From SVQP01 sp045658965 (GTDB lineage: Bacteria > Bacillota > Clostridia > Oscillospirales > CAG-272), in assembly GCA_045658965.1 (NCBI GenBank), contig JAZOVZ010000093.1, positions 1-31,102 on the forward strand: a stretch of 31,102 nucleotides of DNA, given 5' to 3'. A program made the translations under genes and the position numbers. Under the pieces are notes generated by a model. The model did not search any database. It was not told the origin of the DNA and saw only the letters and a program-made list of their open reading frames with translations. Positions 1-7,221 of the stretch are shown piece by piece (positions within the stretch are counted from its first letter, which is position 1; each line of letters opens with the position of its first letter).

Positions 1-1
1 G

Positions 2-1102
2 CAGAAAAGTACACTGATGGGAGTTGATTATAGTGAGGATATCCTTGCAAGCATTGACTGTTTGAAAGCGTTAGGAGCAACTATAACGACAGATAAGGAT
101 ACGGTAGTCATTGATCCGAGGGGATTTATGCAAGCCGAAAACCCTGTCCTTCCATGCAGAGAAAGCGGAAGCACCCTTCGCTTCTTTATTCCTCTTGTAT
201 TGTGCTTGGGCAAAAAAGTCACAATGCACGGCAGCGAGCGACTTCTTGAAAGACCTCTTGGCGTTTATGAAGAACTGTGCCGAGAGAACGGCTTCACATT
301 TGATAAAGACAAAAACGCTGTTACTTTGTGCGGCAGTCTTAAAAGCGGTAACTACAAAATACGAGGCGATATCAGCAGTCAGTTTATTACGGGGCTCATC
401 TTCGCACTCGTGCATTTGGGTACGAAGTCCTCCATTGAGATTATACCGCCCTTTGAAAGCAGATCGTATATCAATCTGACCGTCTCTGCGCTTAAATCTT
501 TCGGTGCGGACGTAGCGCTTACGGATGAATATAAAATTGAGATCAAAGCATCAAAAATGCACGCCTTTTCGGGCAGAATTGAGGGCGACTACTCAAACGC
601 CGCGTTCCTTGATGCTTTCAATCACATCGGTTCTGAAATACACGTTGGAAACTTAAAGCCCGACAGCTTGCAAGGTGATAAGGTGTATGCCGATTATTTC
701 GAAAAAATATGCACCGGTACACCTACGCTTGATATTTCCGATTGTCCCGATCTTGGCCCCGTTTTGTTCGCCCTTGCCGCCCTAAAAAACGGCGCCACAT
801 TTACGGGAACAGACCGGCTCAAAGCCAAAGAAAGCGACCGAGGTGCGGCTATGCACGAAGAACTCTCAAAGCTCGGCGGCGGACTCCTCTTTAGCGATAA
901 CAAAATAATTGTTCCAAAGCAAGAACTCCGTTATAAAGGAGAGATTCTTGACGGACACAATGACCACCCCATCGTGATGGCTATGTCGGTGATCCTTTCC
1001 AAAATCGGCGGTGCAATTAAGGGCGCCGAAGCCATAAAAAAGAGCTATCCCGGATTTTTCGAGGATATCAAACAACTTGGAGCAGAGGTAACATTATCAT
1101 GA
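2..1102 (+). CDS. aroA: 3-phosphoshikimate 1-carboxyvinyltransferase (EPSP synthase), 5' end cut by the window
   Basis: This enzyme condenses shikimate-3-phosphate with phosphoenolpyruvate to EPSP, the sixth step of the shikimate pathway, in the cytoplasm. The frame is open to the first base of the window. About 366 residues are visible against roughly 420-430 for the family, so about 60 N-terminal residues lie upstream. The first ATG (base 17) is an internal methionine. Family motifs seen are ESGSTLRFF, ERPLGVYEE, the substrate-binding SSQF in GDISSQFITG, GDYSNAAFLDA, DCPDLGPVLFALAAL (catalytic Asp region) and the EPSP synthase signature RLKAKESDRG. The stop codon overlaps the tyrA start (ATGA), which indicates an aromatic amino acid operon with translational coupling. 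Identity is secure. Whether it is of the glyphosate-tolerant class cannot be judged without the N-terminal loop. Confidence 0.96.
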   Translation, partial: QKSTLMGVDYSEDILASIDCLKALGATITTDKDTVVIDPRGFMQAENPVLPCRESGSTLRFFIPLVLCLGKKVTMHGSERLLERPLGVYEELCRENGFTFDKDKNAVTLCGSLKSGNYKIRGDISSQFITGLIFALVHLGTKSSIEIIPPFESRSYINLTVSALKSFGADVALTDEYKIEIKASKMHAFSGRIEGDYSNAAFLDAFNHIGSEIHVGNLKPDSLQGDKVYADYFEKICTGTPTLDISDCPDLGPVLFALAALKNGATFTGTDRLKAKESDRGAAMHEELSKLGGGLLFSDNKIIVPKQELRYKGEILDGHNDHPIVMAMSVILSKIGGAIKGAEAIKKSYPGFFEDIKQLGAEVTLS

Positions 1103-1956
1103 TAGTCGACGTAAGTAAAAAAATATTGATAGTAGGGCTTGGACTTCTCGGAGGAAGCTACGCAAAGGTATTGAAGCGCTTTGGATTTCACATCAGCGCC
1201 ATCACCTTGGAGCAAAGCTCAATAGACTATGCAATAAAAGAAAATATCATTGACGAAGGCTCAACCGAGCTTGACGAAAGACTGATTGGAGACGCAGACC
1301 TTGTGATCTTCGCGCTGTATCCGCACGTTTTCGTGGAGTGGATCGAAAAGAACCAAAAACTGCTCAAAAGCGGTGCGTTGATCACCGACGTTACAGGTGT
1401 AAAGCGAAGCATCGTATATCAGATACAGGATATGCTTCGCCCGGACGTGGAGTTTGTTGCGGCTCACCCGATGGCGGGGCGTGAGGTATCCGGCGTGGAA
1501 AACAGCACAGACAGAATGTTTTTCGGTGCAAACTACATTGTAACCCCTACCGAAAAAAACACACCCGAAGCAATCGAGACCTGCATTGAGCTTGGCAGAC
1601 TTCTCGGATTTTCCAACGTGACCACGCTCTCTCCCGAGGAGCACGACGAAATGATCGGCTTTCTCTCTCAGCTTACACACTGCATTGCCATCACGCTGAT
1701 GACCTGCAATGATAAGGAGAATATGGAGAAGTTCACAGGTGACTCCTTCCGCGACCTTACACGAATCGCAAGGATCAACGATCTGATGTGGAGCGAGTTG
1801 TTTGTAGCCAACAAGGACGTGCTGCTTGAACAAATGAATCTGTTTATAGACCAATTCAATCACCTTAAAACAATGCTCGAAACCGAGGATATCGATGGTA
1901 TGAGGGCGATGATGCGTCATTCCACCGAACGCCGCGCGTTGTTTGATAAGAAATAA
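1099..1956 (+). CDS. tyrA: Prephenate dehydrogenase
   Basis: TyrA oxidatively decarboxylates prephenate to 4-hydroxyphenylpyruvate with NAD(P)+, the committed step to tyrosine. The N-terminal Rossmann fold starts with GLGLLGGS at residues 13-20. The conserved HPMAGRE, which helps bind substrate, is at residues 123-129, and the C-terminal part is the all-helical dimerisation domain (LTHCIAITL, followed by FRDLTRIA). At 285 residues it has no room for a C-terminal ACT domain or a fused chorismate mutase, so feedback control by tyrosine through ACT is not expected. The start ATG overlaps the aroA stop by 4 bp, placing it in the same operon. The identification is strong. Arogenate rather than prephenate preference cannot be excluded. 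Confidence 0.95.
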   Translation: MIVDVSKKILIVGLGLLGGSYAKVLKRFGFHISAITLEQSSIDYAIKENIIDEGSTELDERLIGDADLVIFALYPHVFVEWIEKNQKLLKSGALITDVTGVKRSIVYQIQDMLRPDVEFVAAHPMAGREVSGVENSTDRMFFGANYIVTPTEKNTPEAIETCIELGRLLGFSNVTTLSPEEHDEMIGFLSQLTHCIAITLMTCNDKENMEKFTGDSFRDLTRIARINDLMWSELFVANKDVLLEQMNLFIDQFNHLKTMLETEDIDGMRAMMRHSTERRALFDKK

Positions 1957-1968
1957 GGGTCGTGCGAT

Positions 1969-2433
1969 ATGATACGTAGAGCTTGTGAAAAGGATATACC
2001 GAAAATTGAAGATTTGCTCTTGCAAGTGTGCCTCGTGCATCACAACGGCAGACCGGATATTTTTAAGGTCGGAACGAAATACTGCGAGGAAGAATTAAAG
2101 GACCTAATAAAGGACGAAAGCCGCCCCATACTCGTATCCGTGGACGAGAAGGACGCGGTGATGGGATACTGCTTCTGCATCTTTCAGCAGCATGTGAACA
2201 ACTCAGTTTTGACCGATATTAAAACCTTATATATTGATGACCTGTGTGTGGACGAATCCCTGCGAGGGAAGCACATAGGCAAGGAGCTGTACGAGGCGGC
2301 GGTTAAGCTCGCCAAGGAAAGCGGATGTTATAACCTTACGCTAAATGTGTGGAGCTGTAATCCCTCTGCAATGAAATTCTACGAAGCGCAAGGACTTTTA
2401 CCGCAAAAGGTTGCGATGGAGCTGGTGTTATAA
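1969..2433 (+). CDS. GNAT-family N-acetyltransferase
   Basis: A 154-residue single-domain GNAT protein, which would transfer an acetyl group from acetyl-CoA to an unknown amine. The acetyl-CoA pyrophosphate-binding signature is R99-G-K-H-I-G104 within ESLRGKHIGKELYEAA, preceded by strand 4 (TLYIDDLCVD) and followed by the typical NLTLNVWSCNPSAMKFYEAQG block of the C-terminal half. It lies only 12 bp after tyrA on the same strand, so it is probably co-transcribed, but nothing shows a role in tyrosine synthesis. The substrate is unknown. RimI-type protein acetylation and small-molecule acetylation are both possible. Confidence 0.88.
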   Translation: MIRRACEKDIPKIEDLLLQVCLVHHNGRPDIFKVGTKYCEEELKDLIKDESRPILVSVDEKDAVMGYCFCIFQQHVNNSVLTDIKTLYIDDLCVDESLRGKHIGKELYEAAVKLAKESGCYNLTLNVWSCNPSAMKFYEAQGLLPQKVAMELVL

Positions 2434-2444
2434 TTTGTCAATGA

Positions 2445-2472
2445 TTGAATTATTCATAAAAAGCGATATAAT
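2445..2472 (+). promoter_or_regulatory. Candidate sigma-A promoter without a gene downstream
   Basis: TTGAAT (2445-2450), a 16-bp spacer and TATAAT (2467-2472) lie just after the acetyltransferase gene. No plus-strand open reading frame follows; the next plus-strand signal is the hairpin at 2592-2624. The region is AT-rich, so a chance match is quite possible. Confidence 0.3.
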
Positions 2473-2591
2473 ACAGCTATAATCCTGCGGACGATGTAAC
2501 AAATTTGGATTGGTAATAATCTGTAATCTAACAATTTAAATAAACAAGAGCTTAAGATGCACAATGTACGCACAGACCCTTACAAAAATTC

Positions 2592-2630
2592 GCGGCAGAC
2601 TACGAATAAAGCGTAGCTTGCCGCCCTTTT
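2592..2630 (+). terminator. Hairpin with short T-run, possible rho-independent terminator
   Basis: GCGGCAGACTACG (2592-2604) pairs with CGTAGCTTGCCGC (2612-2624), giving 6 + 5 bp around a 2x2 internal mismatch. It is followed by CC and TTTT. It could end the aroA-tyrA-acetyltransferase transcript or a short RNA starting near 2480. The T-run is weak. Confidence 0.45.
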
Positions 2631-2677
2631 GTCAAACCCTCAAAAAGCGCGTCTCTGTAGTCAAAGAAAAACCTTAA

Positions 2678-3304
2678 TTATTCAGCAATTACTTGATCGC
2701 CTAAAAGAATATCTCCATCCTTCGTAGGGAAATAAACTTGCTTTGCAGGGATATAGTTGTATGCCCAATCCTTCAGTTCGAACAAGGCTGAAAGTTCATT
2801 CGGAATATCGAGTTCAGCATCTAATCCGGACACTATTTTTTGCAGGTATTTCATTTCTATGATAAAAAGTCCTCCAAGAGCATTGAGCACTTTTTCTAAT
2901 GATGCATCGCTCTTATTGGATGTTCTGCTATGTTTGATTTTATCGAAAGACTCCCACCATGGCAATGATTGTTTTGCTCGAGTCGCATCCCAACCGTCAA
3001 AAGGTTTTATAGTTATATTATAATTGATAATCTCAACCTCTTGAGTAACTATAGATGGAAAATCAGAAAGTACAAAATTTGCATAGTCGGTAATAAATTT
3101 GTAATCATCTGGGTTATAAGAACAATAAACCTTAAAAAAAGAATCCAATTCAGAACCTATTGCCTGTAGTAAGTTGGCATATTGATTTGAAAAAGTAGTA
3201 AAATTATTATTATCCAAATCAACATACTGTAGCGTATTAACAAATTGCTTTTCAAGCATCAAATAATACTGCCAATAATCCTTTAAAAATTCCTGTCGTG
3301 TCAT
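2678..3304 (-). CDS. Hypothetical protein, HEPN-like appearance
   Basis: A 208-residue soluble, mostly helical protein that I do not recognise as a named family. The ATG at 3304 is chosen because AGGAGG lies a few bases upstream; an ATG 12 codons further upstream lacks such a site. Near residues 115-127 is PWWESFDKIKHSR, followed by a helix rich in Ala/Leu (ALGGLFIIEMKYL). This W..-[FY]-K-[IV]-KH-x-R arrangement followed by a helix resembles HEPN-type helical proteins found as hypothetical genes in Clostridia, but the canonical RX4-6H active site is not clear. There are no membrane segments. It is clearly more AT-rich than its neighbours, has no operon partner and lies next to a tRNA gene, which suggests acquired DNA. 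Function unknown; a toxin or defence role is speculation. Confidence 0.7.
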   Translation of the reverse strand: MTRQEFLKDYWQYYLMLEKQFVNTLQYVDLDNNNFTTFSNQYANLLQAIGSELDSFFKVYCSYNPDDYKFITDYANFVLSDFPSIVTQEVEIINYNITIKPFDGWDATRAKQSLPWWESFDKIKHSRTSNKSDASLEKVLNALGGLFIIEMKYLQKIVSGLDAELDIPNELSALFELKDWAYNYIPAKQVYFPTKDGDILLGDQVIAE

Positions 3305-3318
3305 ATGTCCTCCTGTAA

Positions 3319-3361
3319 TAAAAAACATTAAAAGCCGCAAAGTATCCTACTTTACGGCTTT
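3319..3361 (-). terminator. Rho-independent terminator of tRNA-Pro
   Basis: On the minus strand, AAAGCCG-T-AAAGTA, loop GGA, TACTTT-G-CGGCTTT (3361-3331) is followed by TAATGTTTTTT. It lies about 22 bp after the tRNA 3' end, in the right orientation to end the tRNA transcript and to separate it from the hypothetical gene. Confidence 0.8.
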
Positions 3362-3383
3362 CGTGCGGACGAATCCGCAATTT

Positions 3384-3459
3384 TGGTCGGAGTGACAGGA
3401 TTCGAACCTGCGGCATCGACGTCCCAAACGTCGCGCGCTACCAACTGCGCCACACCCCG
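3384..3459 (-). tRNA. tRNA-Pro (anticodon TGG)
   Basis: The minus-strand 76-nt cloverleaf includes an encoded CCA (3386-3384). The acceptor CGGGGTG pairs with CACTCCG with one G-U. The D-loop region is GCGCAGTTGGTAGCGC. The anticodon stem CGACG/CGTCG closes the loop TTTGGGA with anticodon TGG. The T-arm is GCAGG-TTCGAAT-CCTGT. It stands alone, with a terminator immediately downstream. Confidence 0.96.
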
Positions 3460-3582
3460 AAGTGTGTAAAATATTCGATTGTCATAACTTTCAAAGCAAG
3501 CTCGCTACCTTTTCGGCTTACCGAAATACTTGCGCACACACCTCGATTTTGAGTTGAAATTTTGAGCCGATCTGTCAGCATC

Positions 3583-3620
3583 TCCCATGGAGAGATTTGA
3601 ACTCTCGCGGCATGCCCACG
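3583..3620 (-). pseudogene. tRNA-like remnant (T-arm only)
   Basis: On the minus strand, GAGAG-TTCAAAT-CTCTC (3606-3590) is a perfect T-arm, with a 5-bp stem and a loop fitting TTCRANY. It is followed by CATGGGA as a would-be 3' acceptor strand. No matching 5' acceptor (TCCCATG) or anticodon arm is found upstream and no CCA follows. It may be a decayed tRNA next to the intact tRNA-Pro, or a chance hairpin. Confidence 0.35.
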
Positions 3621-3636
3621 GTCAAAATTCGGTATT

Positions 3637-3664
3637 TTAGGGTGCCGCGGATGCGGCACCCTAA
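3637..3664. other. Perfect 12-bp hairpin between convergent/adjacent transcripts
   Basis: TTAGGGTGCCGC (3637-3648), loop GGAT, GCGGCACCCTAA (3653-3664). It lies 31 bp after the stop of the acidic zinc-ribbon gene (minus strand), so it may mark the 3' end of the efp operon. Neither strand has a good T-run after it, so termination would not be of the standard intrinsic type. Confidence 0.6.
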
Positions 3665-3695
3665 TTACTATGCGGGATAGTTCCCTATTTGAGAA

Positions 3696-4223
3696 TTACT
3701 CCTCGTCGCCGTCGAGCTCAGCGAGTTCCTCGATGTCGTCCTCGTCGATGATGCAAGCGAACTTTTCGCCGCATGCGGGGCAACGCAGGTTGTCCTCGTC
3801 GATATCGCCCTCAAAGCAAATGATCTCGCCGCAAGAGGGGCACTCAACCTCGAAGATATCCTCGTAGTCCTCGTCCTCATCGTCGAATTCCTCGTCGTAA
3901 GGAATATCGCATTCCAGACCGCAGTTAGAGCAGTCACCGTCGCACTCTTCGTCGTCCCAATCCTCGTCGTCGAAGTCGTCCTCGTCGAAGTCATAGTCGC
4001 CCTCGTCCAGGAGGTAGTCCTCAACGTCACCAAGGTCGGTATCGATCTCGTCAACGTATTCTTCCAGATCAGCCAGATCCTCGTCAAGCTCGTCAACGAG
4101 ATCAGCCAGATCGGAGGTCAGTTCGATCAGCGCAGTGATCAGCTTGCCCTCTGCGCTATCCTTATCATAATTCAAGCCGTCTGCAAGACCCTTGAGGTAT
4201 GCAGCCTTTTCGGTAATGGTCAT
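3696..4223 (-). CDS. Acidic zinc-ribbon protein (CD1247 N-terminal-domain type)
   Basis: A 175-residue protein. The start at 4223 follows AAAGGA and gives MTITEKAAYLKGLADGL, the typical N-terminus of clostridial proteins named for the C. difficile CD1247 N-terminal domain. Residues 1-70 form a helical, coiled-coil-like segment. Residues 70-127 are extremely rich in Asp/Glu. Two Cys4 sets follow the pattern of zinc ribbons: C94, C98, C101, C105 and C128, C131, C148, C151 (CPSCGE...CPACGE). The gene is 51 bp downstream of efp and probably co-transcribed, which hints at a translation-linked role, but no function is established to my knowledge. The charge suggests binding to a basic partner or to metal; this is inference. 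Confidence 0.85.
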   Translation of the reverse strand: MTITEKAAYLKGLADGLNYDKDSAEGKLITALIELTSDLADLVDELDEDLADLEEYVDEIDTDLGDVEDYLLDEGDYDFDEDDFDDEDWDDEECDGDCSNCGLECDIPYDEEFDDEDEDYEDIFEVECPSCGEIICFEGDIDEDNLRCPACGEKFACIIDEDDIEELAELDGDEE

Positions 4224-4274
4224 GATATTCTTTTTCCTTTCTGTTGTAATTCGGCTATGCGCCGCAAGGAACAA

Positions 4275-4832
4275 TTAAGCTCTGGACAGATACTCACCGG
4301 TTCTGGTGTCGATCTTGAGAACGTCACCAACGTTGATGAACAGGGGAACCTTGATCTCTGCGCCGGTCTCCAGGGTTGCGGGCTTGAGCGTGTTGGTTGC
4401 GGTGTTGCCTGCAAAGCCGGGGTCGGTATCGGTTACTTCGAGCTCTACGAATGTGGGGGGCTCAACTGCGAAGATGTTGCCCTTGTAGGACATGATCTTG
4501 CAGAACATTTCTTCCTTTACGAACTTGAAGGAATCGCCAACCTTGTCGTGTGCAACGAGGGTCTCTTCCCAAGTCTCGGTGTCCATGAAGTGATACAGGT
4601 CACCGTCGTCATAGGAATACTGCATATCCTTTCTGTCGATGTATGCGTTTTCGAACTTATCCGTGGGAGAGAAAGTACGCTCGATCACGGTGCCGGTAAT
4701 GACGTTCTTGATCTTGGTGCGCACGAATGCAGCACCCTTACCGGGCTTAACGTGCTGGAATTCGATAACCTGGAATACGTTACCGTCCATATCAAAAGTG
4801 ATGCCGTTCTTAAAATCGCCAGCTACTACCAT
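4275..4832 (-). CDS. efp: Elongation factor P
   Basis: EF-P binds between the P and E sites of the ribosome and relieves stalling at consecutive prolines. The protein has 185 residues, the normal length: KOW-like domain I (1-65) followed by two OB domains. The tip loop reads HVKPGKGAAFVRTK with Lys32 as the residue that is modified in many species, and the C-terminal signature is FINVGDVLKIDTRTGEYLSRA. Which modification enzyme acts cannot be told here, since no epmA/epmB or ymfI-type gene is in the window. It has its own promoter (4892-4920) and a TTGGAGG ribosome binding site, and it leads a two-gene unit with the acidic zinc-ribbon protein. Confidence 0.97.
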   Translation of the reverse strand: MVVAGDFKNGITFDMDGNVFQVIEFQHVKPGKGAAFVRTKIKNVITGTVIERTFSPTDKFENAYIDRKDMQYSYDDGDLYHFMDTETWEETLVAHDKVGDSFKFVKEEMFCKIMSYKGNIFAVEPPTFVELEVTDTDPGFAGNTATNTLKPATLETGAEIKVPLFINVGDVLKIDTRTGEYLSRA

Positions 4833-4891
4833 TTTGTTTGTCCTCCAATATTAACCGTTAAAAAATTTGGTCTGATTATACAGTTCATTTT

Positions 4892-4920
4892 ATTATACAC
4901 CAATTCTGCGCGTTTTTCAA
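4892..4920 (-). promoter_or_regulatory. Sigma-A promoter of efp
   Basis: On the minus strand TTGAAA (4920-4915), a 17-bp spacer and TATAAT (4897-4892) lie about 60 bp upstream of the efp start. Position and consensus fit are good. Confidence 0.8.
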
Positions 4921-4968
4921 GGGGTTTTTGCACTTTTTTTGCGTGCAAATGCAGTTTTTTCGCAAAAA

Positions 4969-7221
4969 TCAAGGCATTTCGGTCAAGGGCTGCACAAACA
5001 GAGCGCGGTAGGATGCGATCTCGGCTGCGTTTTCCACCGTGCTGATCTCGCCCGATACGGGATCGTAAATGCGGTACGCCACAGCGTTCTCGCAAGTAAA
5101 GGTGACCGATGCATCCTTGTCCGATGCGTTTGCCAGGAAGAAGAACTTGACGCCGTCCCTTTCATAAGGAGAGACGTACACGGTTGCGTCCGACTCGACG
5201 GTCAAGGCAACGCGGGTGTGATTTGCAACGGCATCGATCAGCGCGGGATCGTTCTTCTTATACAGTCTGTCCCCATGCGCCTGTGCCAATGCGGTCATTT
5301 CGGCTTGATCCTTGCCGTGCAAGGACATCCCCGGCATGGAATCAATGAAAATGACGTTGACTCCGCCCTTGATCATGGCGTCCAGCATGCGCATGCTCTC
5401 AATTTCCATGATATCCACGTCGGGCACGATGACGGTGGTAAAGGCAAAGTTGCCCACGCACATAGCGCCATCCTTGACGCTGCCGCCCTGCATGGACTCG
5501 TCGTCAAGGAACACGTAATCCAAGCCGTTCTCACGCAGCTTGGTGACGACAGTGCCCACCAGCGCGTCGTTTCTGCGTGCCGCACCGACCGAATCATACA
5601 GATTCTGCGAATCGGGTGCACGGTACTCACCGCCCACGGTATCAATGCCGTAATAGACGGCAACCTGCGTCAGATTCTGCGCGCCTACGGTCATGGAGCC
5701 AAGTCTGCCGACGTAGGTGTTGAAGGCATTGCCCGTAGCGGGGTCGTTATTTGCCTGCGAATAGTAGGATGCGATCTGGTTGCCGCCGTCAAAGTAGGCA
5801 AAGGTCATGCAGCCCAGCGCATAATCAAGGTGATTGGTGGCAAATTCATCGGGGTCGGCAACCGGGCAGATCTCGACCAGCACGCGTTCCTTTCCCGAGA
5901 GCCACGCGGGAGAGGATGCATACTTACCGCCCGTGGACATGCTGCGCAGATAATTGACGGGACGCACGTCCAGCACGTCAAAGCCGGGATACCCCATACG
6001 CAGCGAGCACTGGATATAGTTGCCGTAAACGGGAATGTGGTAATACATCTGCTCTTCCAGAAGCAAGTGTCCCGAAAGCTCGGTGCCGTGCGCCGCGCAC
6101 CACTCCTGGATCTGCCCGAAGAAGTTTTCGGACACCAGATCGCCTACGTGGGAGTAATACTGCGCGCGCACAAGTCTTGCCTCGTCACCCGAGCCCGCAA
6201 AGATCTGCGGCAGATAGGGGCGCGGATCGTAGCCGAATTTAGCCTCGAACGTTTCAAAAATATCGTAATCGTACGGAATGACGGGGTTTTTCAAACCCGT
6301 GGGCACGATGTGGTGCCCCGCCAAAAGCTGCGCCTCGTCGTCAAAGATGGCTTCCACCACGGTGTCAAAGCGGTCAATGGCGTTCTCGTAGGTATCAAAG
6401 GTGACCTCGATAAAGCGTGCCACCGCATCGCGGTTGAGGATGTTGGGATAGGACGAATTCCACTCAAAGTGGTACACGTAATTCGCAGCGCAATAAATAT
6501 ACGCGACGTAGTCACCCTCCACGCCCGTAAAGCTCAGCTTCGAGCCGTTTGCGGTTACTTCAAGGGGTGTCAGAGCGGTATCTGCGGTCTTGATAAAGGC
6601 GCAATCCACCTTGACAAAGCCGTCGGGCGCGTCCACGGTCTGCTTTTTGGCACCGTTACCCGTGTGCGTGATCTGCAAAAGGCGCACGGCTGCGTATTCG
6701 GGATGCCCTTGAACGGTCAGATCGCCCGCAGAGCCGCTGGGATAGCCCTTTTCGTCATACAGCCACACGCGCAGACCCAGCGCGTCCAGTGCCTGCACGT
6801 ACTCGTTGAGCTGTGCCAGCGCAAGCTTGCTTTGCAGATACTGCGCATCCCACGCGGCATTGGTCACCGAGCCGCCAAAGCCCATCGCCTGCAGCGCGGC
6901 AGCCTTTTCCTCGGCAGTTGAGCCGGGCAGATTGATGATCTCGTGCTCCAGTCGGAGCGCGCGGTACTTGTTTGCGGGGGTGAAGAATGCATCGCCTGAT
7001 ATCAGCATACCGTTCTGCCTTTCTGCGTCAAAATAGTCTTTTTCGGGTGCGGGTTGCGTGCCGGGTGCGGGCTGCGTATCACCGGTCAGCCCGGAATCGG
7101 GGGTGGGCAATACACCGCTTGTGCGCGGGTCGGTGATGACGTACAAGGCACTGCCCGCCAGCAGCACGGCGCACAGCGCATAGCACGTGATGCTCAAAAT
7201 CAGCTTATTTACCTGCTTCAT
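4969..7221 (-). CDS. Membrane-anchored glycoside-hydrolase-like protein
   Basis: A 750-residue protein. The ATG at 7221 is chosen because GGGGGAAG precedes it. Residues 6-28 form a signal anchor, then a Pro/Thr/Gly-rich linker (about 38-62), so the bulk is outside the membrane. LRVWLYDEKGYPSGSAG around residues 151-167 resembles the Y-D-E-x-G-x-P-S-G segment common in GH106-like and related TIM-barrel hydrolases. DDEAQ (294-298) and VLVEICPV further on are candidate barrel-strand acidic sites. A DYALGCMTFAYFDGGNQ segment and a C-terminal beta-sandwich-like region (FFFLANASDKDASVTF) also fit such hydrolases. The substrate is unknown and the family assignment is from pattern memory, not from a search. 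Its start overlaps the stop of the upstream carbohydrate-binding-like gene by 17 bp, so the two are coupled. No wall-sorting motif is seen. Confidence 0.7.
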   Translation of the reverse strand: MKQVNKLILSITCYALCAVLLAGSALYVITDPRTSGVLPTPDSGLTGDTQPAPGTQPAPEKDYFDAERQNGMLISGDAFFTPANKYRALRLEHEIINLPGSTAEEKAAALQAMGFGGSVTNAAWDAQYLQSKLALAQLNEYVQALDALGLRVWLYDEKGYPSGSAGDLTVQGHPEYAAVRLLQITHTGNGAKKQTVDAPDGFVKVDCAFIKTADTALTPLEVTANGSKLSFTGVEGDYVAYIYCAANYVYHFEWNSSYPNILNRDAVARFIEVTFDTYENAIDRFDTVVEAIFDDEAQLLAGHHIVPTGLKNPVIPYDYDIFETFEAKFGYDPRPYLPQIFAGSGDEARLVRAQYYSHVGDLVSENFFGQIQEWCAAHGTELSGHLLLEEQMYYHIPVYGNYIQCSLRMGYPGFDVLDVRPVNYLRSMSTGGKYASSPAWLSGKERVLVEICPVADPDEFATNHLDYALGCMTFAYFDGGNQIASYYSQANNDPATGNAFNTYVGRLGSMTVGAQNLTQVAVYYGIDTVGGEYRAPDSQNLYDSVGAARRNDALVGTVVTKLRENGLDYVFLDDESMQGGSVKDGAMCVGNFAFTTVIVPDVDIMEIESMRMLDAMIKGGVNVIFIDSMPGMSLHGKDQAEMTALAQAHGDRLYKKNDPALIDAVANHTRVALTVESDATVYVSPYERDGVKFFFLANASDKDASVTFTCENAVAYRIYDPVSGEISTVENAAEIASYRALFVQPLTEMP

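Noticed and set aside
4939..6921. 660-aa plus-strand open frame opposite the glycoside-hydrolase-like gene
   Set aside because: Composition (rich in His, Arg, Val, Gly without domains) is that of an antisense shadow of a GC-rich gene; the minus-strand product has a signal anchor, motifs and a ribosome binding site.
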